8,601 bases of DNA from positions 1 to 8,601 of the forward strand of contig DAOUOU010000115.1 of assembly GCA_030626465.1 (NCBI GenBank), written 5' to 3'. The notes under the pieces are model-generated. The model did not search any database. It saw only the letters and a list, made by a program, of their open reading frames with translations, and was not told the DNA's origin. Positions 1 through 6,861 of the stretch are shown piece after piece (position 1 is the first letter of the stretch; every line of letters begins with the position of its first letter). The DNA is from Bacteroidales bacterium (GTDB lineage Bacteria > Bacteroidota > Bacteroidia > Bacteroidales > UBA10428). Position numbers and translations under genes: made by a program.

Positions 1-1
1 G

Positions 2-2038
2 ATGGAACAACCTAATTCAGCATCCGATATTTCTCCAACTGCCGGACAAATGCCGCGAATGCTTGGATTGGCACTTGCTTCAAAATTATTTCGAGAGAAT
101 GAGGTGCTTCATTCGTATACTAAACTTACTAAAAAAGGCAATGAAGTCATTTTCGGTACTATTGGCGATGCAAGTACATCCGAAGGTCATTTTTTTGAGG
201 TGATGAACGCTGCTGCAGTTAAACAAATACCCCTTGCAGTAGCGGTCTGGGATGATGGGTTTGGTATTTCGGTTGAGAAGAAAGATCAGACTATAAAGTC
301 TTCCATTTCTGAGGCCTTAAGAGGATTTGAGAAAAAAAATGGCAAGAATGGCATTTTAATTTACTATGGAAAAGGATGGGATTATCCAGGTTTATGTAAG
401 ATTTTTGAGGAGGGTATTAAACGCTGCAGAAAAGAGCATGTCCCCGTGCTCTTTCATATCGATGAGATCACACAGCCATCAGGACATTCCACTTCGGGGT
501 CGCATGAACGCTATAAATCGGAAGAACGATTAAAATGGGAAAAGGAATTCGATTGCATGGTCAAAGTGAAAGAGTGGATTCTGAAGCACAAAATTGCCAG
601 TGCAGCAGAACTAAAAGAAATTGAAGAGCTGTCGAAAGCTGATGTTCAGAAAGCAAAGGCAGAAGCCTGGAAATTTTACCAGGAACCAATAAAAGCGGAA
701 AGAAATGATCTTCTTAAAATTATCGAGGGGAAAAATTGCCTTTGCAAGAAGGATAAATTAGATAAAATTGCCATTATAACAAAAAACATTCGAAACATTA
801 AGGCTCCGATTCGAAAGGATAACATTAGCCATGCAAAGAAAATTCTTCGCTATGTATGTAAGGACTGTCCGCAACAGGAATCATTGAAAGAGAAGCTTTC
901 CACGTGGTTTAACAAGCGATTTGTGGATAAGTACGAACATTACAATGCCTTCCTGAACATTGAAAATCAATATTCAACACTGAATATTGAAGAAATCAAG
1001 CCGGCCTTTTCCAAAAACTCTCCACAGGTGCCCGGCAGGGAGATACTGCGTACAAATTTTGATATGCTTTTTGCTAAATACCCTTTGTTCTTGGCCTTTG
1101 GTGAAGATGTCGGGAAAATGGGGGGTGTTAACCAAACCTATTCAGGATTGCAGGAAAAGTACGGAGAACATCGAATTTTTGATACTGGAATTCGTGAGAC
1201 ATCCATTATTGGAAAGGGAATTGGACTAGCACTTCGCGGGTTTCGTCCTGTTGCAGAAATTCAGTATTTCGATTATTTACTATATGCATTGCAGACTATC
1301 AGTGATGATCTTGCCACCACTCACTGGCGTACTGCCGGAGGACAAGTAGTGCCCTTGATCATTAGTACAAGAGGACACAGGTTTGAAGGTATATGGCATG
1401 CAGGTTCTCCACTAAGCATGATTATAAATTCAATTCGCGGGGTGTATATATGTGTGCCCAGAAATATGACACAGGCTGCCGGTTTTTACAACACGTTTCT
1501 TGAAGGTCAGGATCCGGGTCTGGTAATCGAACCTCTTATCGGGTATCGCTTAAAGGAATTCATGCCTGATAATATTGGGGAATATCGAATACCTCTTGGG
1601 ATACCTGAAGTGCTTATCGAAGGTACTGATATTACCCTGGTTACCTATGGCTCATGTGTTCGAATTGCAGCTGATGCTGTGAAACAATTGAAAGATTTTA
1701 ATATCAGTGTTGAATTAATAGATGTACAAACTTTGCTTCCTTTCGATATCAAAGAAACTATTGTTGAATCAGTAAAAAAAACAAACAGGATTCTATTCTT
1801 TGATGAGGACGTACCGGGTGGTGCCACTGCCTACATGATGCAGAAAGTGCTTGAAGAACAGAAAGCATACCCTTACCTCGATTCAGAACCAAAAACACTC
1901 ACAGCCATGGACCATAGGCCTGCCTATGCAACAGATGGTGATTATTTCTCAAATCCAAATGCTGAAAATGTCTTTGATTCGGTATATGAGACCATGCATG
2001 AGGCCAATCCGGAAAAATACCCATCACTCTATACCTAA
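2..2038 (+). CDS. Fused alpha-beta E1 component of a 2-oxoacid dehydrogenase complex (5' partial)
   Basis: Thiamine-diphosphate E1 that would decarboxylate a 2-oxoacid and acylate the lipoyl group of an E2 in the cytoplasm. The 678 visible residues start inside the alpha half. GDASTSEGHF (about 55-64) and WDDGFGIS (83-90) form the diphosphate/Mg site, and GHSTSGSHERYK (161-172) is the active-site loop. A linker (about 240-340) with four cysteines leads into the beta half (about 345-678), with GEDVGKMGG (367-375), FDTGIRET (393-400), TRGHRFEGIWHAGSP (456-470, its His probably matching the catalytic His of HSQS in other E1 betas) and the C-terminal transketolase-type domain (about 540-660). The Met at base 2 is most likely internal, because the N-terminal part of E1 alpha (my estimate 110-150 residues) is missing, so the gene begins off the window. 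The alpha/beta fusion is typical of Bacteroidota. Substrate (pyruvate or branched-chain 2-oxoacid) cannot be decided here. Such proteins are sometimes misnamed tungsten formylmethanofuran dehydrogenase. Confidence 0.93.
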   Translation: MEQPNSASDISPTAGQMPRMLGLALASKLFRENEVLHSYTKLTKKGNEVIFGTIGDASTSEGHFFEVMNAAAVKQIPLAVAVWDDGFGISVEKKDQTIKSSISEALRGFEKKNGKNGILIYYGKGWDYPGLCKIFEEGIKRCRKEHVPVLFHIDEITQPSGHSTSGSHERYKSEERLKWEKEFDCMVKVKEWILKHKIASAAELKEIEELSKADVQKAKAEAWKFYQEPIKAERNDLLKIIEGKNCLCKKDKLDKIAIITKNIRNIKAPIRKDNISHAKKILRYVCKDCPQQESLKEKLSTWFNKRFVDKYEHYNAFLNIENQYSTLNIEEIKPAFSKNSPQVPGREILRTNFDMLFAKYPLFLAFGEDVGKMGGVNQTYSGLQEKYGEHRIFDTGIRETSIIGKGIGLALRGFRPVAEIQYFDYLLYALQTISDDLATTHWRTAGGQVVPLIISTRGHRFEGIWHAGSPLSMIINSIRGVYICVPRNMTQAAGFYNTFLEGQDPGLVIEPLIGYRLKEFMPDNIGEYRIPLGIPEVLIEGTDITLVTYGSCVRIAADAVKQLKDFNISVELIDVQTLLPFDIKETIVESVKKTNRILFFDEDVPGGATAYMMQKVLEEQKAYPYLDSEPKTLTAMDHRPAYATDGDYFSNPNAENVFDSVYETMHEANPEKYPSLYT

Positions 2039-2058
2039 TTAAACTTTTCATATATTCG

Positions 2059-2066
2059 TATGTTTG
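2059..2066 (+). promoter_or_regulatory. Candidate Bacteroidota -7 promoter box (TATGTTTG)
   Basis: TATGTTTG fits the TAnnTTTG -7 consensus of the Bacteroidota housekeeping sigma factor exactly. It lies 30 bases before the ATG at 2097, so transcription would start near 2072 and leave a leader of about 25 bases. No clear TTG element is visible around 19-23 bases upstream, which weakens the call. It sits in the short gap after the E1 stop and would give the barrel gene its own transcript. Confidence 0.4.
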
Positions 2067-2096
2067 TTGTTTAGACTAAATTTAAATCCGTGTACA

Positions 2097-2729
2097 ATGA
2101 AAAGAATCCTGCCAGTAATTTTTGCGATCCTGTCATCAGGAACTTTCGGTCAGATCAACTATGTTGATGTAACTCCAACTTTCGGTTATCACTTCGGAGG
2201 AAGGGCACGCTTTTATGAAGGGGATATTAAAATTCAGGATGCAGCTACCTATGGCATCACTTTAAGTGTGCCTGTTGCGTGGGGTGTTTCCGGAGAATTG
2301 TCGTGGAGCCGGTCTGATTCAAAGGCAAATTTTTATCCAATACGACCAGAATATGAGGAAGATGAACTAGAAATGGCCACGAATTATTTTTTGATTGGCG
2401 GAATGAAAGAAATGGGTGAAGGGCCCGCAAAAGCTTTCGGTGGTTTTACTCTTGGTATGGCATGGTTCGATTCAAAAGAGTCAAGGGTCGATGATATATT
2501 CCGCTTTTCCATTAGTCTGGGAGCAGGAGTTAAATACATGGTTTCTGACAGGATAGGTTTACGACTACAGGGACGATTTTTAGTTCCCATTTACTTTGCA
2601 GGAGGCGGAATTTTCTGCGGGATAGGTGGCGGTGGAAGTAGTTGTGGAGTGAGTGTTGGTGGAGGCAGTACAATTCTTCAGGGAGATATTTCCGCCGGAT
2701 TAATATTCAGGCTTGGGGCGACTGAGTAG
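2097..2729 (+). CDS. Secreted outer-membrane beta-barrel-like protein
   Basis: A 210-residue protein of unknown specific role, probably an outer-membrane barrel. MKRILPVIFAILSSGTFGQ is a clear Sec signal peptide (basic start, hydrophobic core, small residues before the likely cut near 18-19). No lipobox Cys is present. The mature part alternates polar and hydrophobic residues in strand-like blocks separated by acidic loops (for example PEYEEDELE, 84-92), and ends with DISAGLIFRLGATE, close to the aromatic C-terminal strand of barrels. A glycine-rich stretch with two cysteines (C174 and C183, about 169-190) lies before the last strand. I chose the ATG at 2097 because the signal peptide starts there; the in-frame TTG at 2064 would add 11 residues before it and overlaps the candidate promoter box. 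No Shine-Dalgarno is visible, as is common in this phylum. The gene ends 16 bases from the convergent stop of its neighbour. Confidence 0.75.
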   Translation: MKRILPVIFAILSSGTFGQINYVDVTPTFGYHFGGRARFYEGDIKIQDAATYGITLSVPVAWGVSGELSWSRSDSKANFYPIRPEYEEDELEMATNYFLIGGMKEMGEGPAKAFGGFTLGMAWFDSKESRVDDIFRFSISLGAGVKYMVSDRIGLRLQGRFLVPIYFAGGGIFCGIGGGGSSCGVSVGGGSTILQGDISAGLIFRLGATE

Positions 2730-2745
2730 TCAGGATTATAAGCAA

Positions 2746-5724
2746 TTAAGGTTTACAAATAATACCCCTGGTATTTCTACCATCAATTTCGATTCTTAAG
2801 GGTTTGTTAAAGTGTATGTGTCTGATACATTCACTTTCATGTACTGCGGGTAAGGCATTCAGATAATCTATGTTTAACCTTCCATCTCCCAGATGGGTAT
2901 TAATCGTAAAATATCCAACTCCAAAACTGGTCAGGTTGTGAAAGAAGTGAGTTCCCTGACTGGGTTCTACTTTGAAATTTTCTAATCCTACCTCCACTAT
3001 TAGTCGGGCCGATGATATCTGGGCCCATTTTACCGGAATACCAAGCCATGGATCACTGGAACCCCATCGTCCGGGTCCAAGAAGAACAAAAATTTTATTT
3101 TCTTTGGTTAATTTCTTATTCAGTTCATGAATTTCCCTGGCGATATTGCTGTTGTTCGCCCGATCAAAGTTTTTCATTTTTATATAAACCAGGTCCCTGA
3201 CATGATCAATCCGGCCATTTCCCATTGCTTTTTCTGAAGACAGAATTATTTGATCTTCAGGAACATTGGAGATATCTCTGACAAGATTGGTCTCATGCGT
3301 TACAATTGGTCTGACCTGCAGGTAGTTAAAGATTTTTTGTTCTTGCGGCAGAGTATCCAGTTGAGCTGCAAATTCTATTTCTACAGGATGGTTCAATGCC
3401 TGACTGCTAATCTCAAGCAGATCGCTCACTATATCAGTTAAAGGAAAGCTTTTGTGGTTTAAAACATTTGAAAAGGTAATAATTCTTTTTCCTTCATTGT
3501 AAATACCATCAAGGATTGTTTGATTATTGATATCATAGGTTGACGCAGCGTGTCTGAAAGAACCATCATTCTGAGCTTCTTTAATCGGGAGGCGTAACAA
3601 ATTTACCTTATCATCTACCGAAGCCTTAAAATGCTCAGGCTTCATATCGATGGCATAAAAATCCTTTTGACTGTCTTTGAGTACTTGTTCCGGGGATGAA
3701 AGTTGAATGATTTTTCCGGGATATTTAGGAGAAAAACGCAGGAACGTGCCTCCTTCTCCAATTTGCTTGCCTAAACCATAGGCGAGGTTCATTATGGCAT
3801 CTTGAGAAGTTTCTTTGCCTACCGGATAATAATTCAGGGAACGTGCTACTCCTGAAAGGGTTGGATAAAAACGTCCTGAATAGTTCTTACCACATACAGA
3901 CTGAAGCACAATCCCCATCTTTTCTTCATCAAGTAAGTTTGATGTAGCAGTTATATAATCTTTGCTGGATTGAAAAAAAACAGAAGCATAAACACTTTTT
4001 ATTGCTTGTTCAAGCATACGAACTGCTGATTCAGGCTTGTTGTGAGGTGGAATCATAAAGGTATTGTATATGCCAGCAAATGGTTGGTACAAGGAGTCTT
4101 CAAGTTTGCTCGAAGAGCGCACGGCAATTGGATTTACGGCTATGCTTGCTATTGCCAACAAATCTTCTTTGATCTTATCGGGGAAGTCAGCTTCAATAAA
4201 GTGGGATAATATCTTTTCATTGCTTATTGATGATAAGCCAATTGAATAGAGATCATTGCTCAGCATGAACTCTTCGAATATATCTGTTGATAGAACAACT
4301 GTGGGTGGAACAGAGATAGAAACTCCAGGATACCTGTTTGTTAATCTTTCCTTTTTAAGTACTGAGGTCATAAAGGCAAGGCCTCTTGCTTTTCCGCCAA
4401 GACTACCTTCACCTATTCTTGAAAAAAACAAATATTCATCAAACTTACTTCTATCAAATTCAGCAATGATACCCCGGGCTTTGCTGAGTCTGAAATTTGC
4501 TATGCTATTATATATGTAGTTACGTACTTCTTCAGGGCTTTTAAAATCTTCGTATTGAGCTTTTTTAAAACGCTCTGCAATAGAAAAAAGAGCTCTTGCA
4601 TTCAACCATTTCGAAAAATCATCTCTTTTTGTGTGGTATTCAATAATATTGTCGGGAACAGAAAGAATCATGTTTTGCAGAGATTTCAGGTCGTGAGCGA
4701 TATAACTTTCTGTCATTGTTTTTGGATTTATAAAAACGAATTCTCCAAACCCGAAATTTTTAAGAATGAATTCTCTTAGTTCGTTTGAAAGATTCTTAGA
4801 ATGCTTGTTCAGAAAACCAACATTCATTTTGTGAGCTACCTGCTCATTGGATGAATCTGACGATTGCATTAGAAAGGGGATATTGACATCACCCTTTTTC
4901 ACATATTGGCAAAATTTCAATCCGGCCCTTATTTTAGTATCTCTTCTGTCAGGAGCAACCTTGTAACTTACATCAGAAATGATTCCTAATACATGTCCAC
5001 GGTATTTTTCATAAGTAGAAATAGCTTCTTTGTAATTCTTGGCAAGCAAAATCTTAGGTCTGCCTCTGCGTCTTAGCATCTGTTGATGTTCATTCAGTGC
5101 TTCTTTAACAAATTCTTTTGATTGTTCAAGAATTATCCGATATAAATTTGGCAGGAACGACGATATGAAACGAATTGAATCTTCTACCAGAAGAATAGAT
5201 TGCACACCAATTTTTAGTATGTCGTTGTAAGCGTTCATCGAATCTTCAATGAGTTTAATAATTGCAAGAAAAATATCAGGATTGCCAAGCCATGAAAAAA
5301 CATAGTCAATGGCAGAAAGATCCTCCTTTTCAAGCCGGATTGATACCTCCCGGGAAAAATGTGTCAGTACGACGATGGGAATATCTGCATAAGCTTTTTT
5401 TAGTTGTTTTGCCAATTGAAAAGCATCAATATCACCTATACTGAGCATCTCAATGATAAGGTCGATATCATCATTTTTAAGAATATTCAGGGATTTCTTT
5501 GCCGAATCGGCATGAATAAAAACAGGAGGGTATCTTAAGTTGAGTGATACATATTCGTTAAAAATATGTTCGTCAATCCGACCATCTTCTTCCAGCATGT
5601 AAAAATCGTATTGACTACATATTACCAGTACTTTCCTGATTCGTTTCTGCATCAGCAGATTAAAGGATGTATCAGGAAGATTGATAAAGTCTGTGCTCTG
5701 GTACTCAATATGATTTTCAGACAT
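2746..5724 (-). CDS. Double receiver-like / PEP-synthase-type ATP-grasp (PPDK_N) protein with novel C-terminal module
   Basis: A 992-residue cytoplasmic protein often labelled PEP synthase or PEP/pyruvate-binding protein; the true reaction is unknown. First receiver-like domain (about 30-162): the expected phospho-acceptor Asp is replaced in DLIIEMLSIGD and the usual Lys is absent, so it is degenerate. Second (about 175-325): E181-D182, D251 in IISDV, S288/S289 and K307 match the canonical receiver residues, with a helical insertion (about 196-226). A helical linker (about 340-430) leads to the PPDK_N ATP-grasp domain (about 435-808), with GGKARGLA (443-450), VRSSSKLED (535-543), an FAGIYNTF loop (549-556) and the closing LQVRPIV (802-808). 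The C-terminus (809-992) has GPGRWGSSDPW (883-893) and GTHFFHN (924-930). The usual GGxTSHAA phosphohistidine motif and the PEP-binding TIM barrel are absent, so ordinary PEP synthesis is unlikely. The start has no Shine-Dalgarno. It follows korB by 109 bases on the same strand, so co-transcription is plausible. Confidence 0.85.
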   Translation of the reverse strand: MSENHIEYQSTDFINLPDTSFNLLMQKRIRKVLVICSQYDFYMLEEDGRIDEHIFNEYVSLNLRYPPVFIHADSAKKSLNILKNDDIDLIIEMLSIGDIDAFQLAKQLKKAYADIPIVVLTHFSREVSIRLEKEDLSAIDYVFSWLGNPDIFLAIIKLIEDSMNAYNDILKIGVQSILLVEDSIRFISSFLPNLYRIILEQSKEFVKEALNEHQQMLRRRGRPKILLAKNYKEAISTYEKYRGHVLGIISDVSYKVAPDRRDTKIRAGLKFCQYVKKGDVNIPFLMQSSDSSNEQVAHKMNVGFLNKHSKNLSNELREFILKNFGFGEFVFINPKTMTESYIAHDLKSLQNMILSVPDNIIEYHTKRDDFSKWLNARALFSIAERFKKAQYEDFKSPEEVRNYIYNSIANFRLSKARGIIAEFDRSKFDEYLFFSRIGEGSLGGKARGLAFMTSVLKKERLTNRYPGVSISVPPTVVLSTDIFEEFMLSNDLYSIGLSSISNEKILSHFIEADFPDKIKEDLLAIASIAVNPIAVRSSSKLEDSLYQPFAGIYNTFMIPPHNKPESAVRMLEQAIKSVYASVFFQSSKDYITATSNLLDEEKMGIVLQSVCGKNYSGRFYPTLSGVARSLNYYPVGKETSQDAIMNLAYGLGKQIGEGGTFLRFSPKYPGKIIQLSSPEQVLKDSQKDFYAIDMKPEHFKASVDDKVNLLRLPIKEAQNDGSFRHAASTYDINNQTILDGIYNEGKRIITFSNVLNHKSFPLTDIVSDLLEISSQALNHPVEIEFAAQLDTLPQEQKIFNYLQVRPIVTHETNLVRDISNVPEDQIILSSEKAMGNGRIDHVRDLVYIKMKNFDRANNSNIAREIHELNKKLTKENKIFVLLGPGRWGSSDPWLGIPVKWAQISSARLIVEVGLENFKVEPSQGTHFFHNLTSFGVGYFTINTHLGDGRLNIDYLNALPAVHESECIRHIHFNKPLRIEIDGRNTRGIICKP

Positions 5725-5833
5725 AACTATATCGAAATTAATAGTAAAGACGCTGCCTAAATTTAATTATTCAGGAATATACTTATCTTTTTAGAAAAAA
5801 CTGCAGAGTAAATTAGAATTTATAATAAGCAAA
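5725..5833. other. korB / PPDK_N-protein intergenic gap
   Basis: This 109-base AT-rich spacer separates two minus-strand genes. I see no exact TAnnTTTG box and no GC-rich hairpin followed by a T run on the minus strand. The best near match is the palindrome TAAATTTA at 5758-5765 (one mismatch, no TTG partner). The absence of clear signals favours read-through from korAB, but a weak internal promoter cannot be excluded. Confidence 0.5.
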
Positions 5834-6859
5834 TTAATCGATTCGAAATGTGTTGCCACTTTGCAACAGGTCGTTTACAGTATGAATCTTTGTCCTTTTT
5901 TTTGATTCTTTAATTTGTCTGTAGAGCATATCTTCATAAACACCTGTTTTCCATTCTCTTATAACGCCCATTGCTACCGGGTAGTCAGGAAGAGCCATTC
6001 TAGAGAGCATGTAATGTCTTGTGTCATCAGGATTGTGTACATTATGGATAAGAATATCTTCCTTGCGTATACCATTTTCTCCTATTTTCACCACAACAAA
6101 TTTTGACCCGCTTTGTATAAGTCCTTTGTCTCTATTCCTTCCAAATATCATTGGTTTCCCGTGTTCAAGATAGATCTGATGTTCTTCTCTGACTTCTTTC
6201 CCGGTGATATCAGCATGTACTTTATTGTTGAAGATTAGACAATTCTGTAAAACTTCAACCAGAGATGTTCCTTTATGCTGTGCAGCTTTTATAAATACTT
6301 CTAACATCATCTTTGGATTTGTATCGACGACACGAGCATAGAAAGTTCCCTGGGCTCCCATAGCAAGTTCACCCGGAAGAAATGGATTCTCGATTGTACC
6401 TTCGGGTGAAGTTTTCGTGACACTTCCAATTGGAGTTGTTGGTGAGTATTGTCCTTTAGTAAGACCGTATATTTTATTGTTAAATAGAATAATATTCACA
6501 TCAATGTTCCTGCGAAGAATATGAATGAAATGATTTCCACCTATTGCCATAGAGTCCCCATCACCAGTAATTATCCAAACACTCAAATCAGGATTTGCGA
6601 CTTTTATTCCTGAGGCAATAGCGGGAGCACGTCCGTGAAGACTGTGAAATCCATAAGTATTGATATAATATGGAAGCCTGCTGGAACAACCTATACCTGA
6701 GACAAAAACAATTTTTTCCTTGGGCACACCAGTTACAGGAAGTGCTTTTTTAATAGCCGATAATACGGCATGTCCTCCACAACCCGGGCACCACTTTATT
6801 TGTGTATCCAGATTAAAATCCTGCGGACTTATTATTGGTGCAGCTGATTCAAAAGCCAT
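5834..6859 (-). CDS. korB: 2-oxoacid (2-oxoglutarate):ferredoxin oxidoreductase, beta subunit
   Basis: Beta subunit of the CoA-dependent, ferredoxin-linked 2-oxoacid oxidoreductase. It holds thiamine diphosphate and a [4Fe-4S] cluster, and with KorA catalyses 2-oxoacid + CoA to acyl-CoA + CO2 + reduced ferredoxin, reversibly. Cys24 and Cys27 (WCPGCG), Cys58 (GIGCS) and Cys207 (LQNC) match the four expected cluster ligands. GDGDSMAIGGNH (99-110) and FNNKIYGLTKGQYSPTTP (126-143) form the diphosphate/Mg site and are typical of the 2-oxoglutarate branch rather than pyruvate:ferredoxin oxidoreductase. At 341 residues it looks full length for the family. The ATG lies two bases after the korA TAG and has an upstream GGAGG, suggesting translational coupling. 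Substrate is inferred from motif similarity only; other 2-oxoacids are possible. Confidence 0.95.
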   Translation of the reverse strand: MAFESAAPIISPQDFNLDTQIKWCPGCGGHAVLSAIKKALPVTGVPKEKIVFVSGIGCSSRLPYYINTYGFHSLHGRAPAIASGIKVANPDLSVWIITGDGDSMAIGGNHFIHILRRNIDVNIILFNNKIYGLTKGQYSPTTPIGSVTKTSPEGTIENPFLPGELAMGAQGTFYARVVDTNPKMMLEVFIKAAQHKGTSLVEVLQNCLIFNNKVHADITGKEVREEHQIYLEHGKPMIFGRNRDKGLIQSGSKFVVVKIGENGIRKEDILIHNVHNPDDTRHYMLSRMALPDYPVAMGVIREWKTGVYEDMLYRQIKESKKRTKIHTVNDLLQSGNTFRID

Positions 6860-6861
6860 GA

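Noticed and set aside
987..1229. 80-codon frame within the E1 gene
   Set aside because: Overlaps strongly conserved E1 beta coding; its product has no recognisable features.
2064..2096. In-frame TTG start giving an 11-residue longer barrel protein
   Set aside because: It would put LLFRLNLNPCT before a perfect signal peptide and overlaps the candidate -7 promoter box; ATG at 2097 is better.
2722..2733. CTGA-GTAG-TCAG inverted repeat at the convergent gene ends as a terminator
   Set aside because: Only a four-pair stem, overlapping the stop codon, with no T run on either side.
4256..4519. 87-codon frame opposite the PPDK_N protein gene
   Set aside because: Antisense to the conserved ATP-grasp region with no start signal or recognisable product; a shadow frame.
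5566..5760. 64-codon plus-strand frame over the PPDK_N protein start
   Set aside because: Mostly antisense to the N-terminal coding region, with no promoter or recognisable product.
5758..5765. TAAATTTA palindrome as a promoter or operator for the PPDK_N protein
   Set aside because: One mismatch to TAnnTTTG, no upstream TTG, and such words are expected by chance in AT-rich DNA.
5785..5805. T5/A6 inverted run in the korB downstream gap as a hairpin terminator
   Set aside because: Loop of two bases and no GC pairs; ordinary AT-rich spacer.
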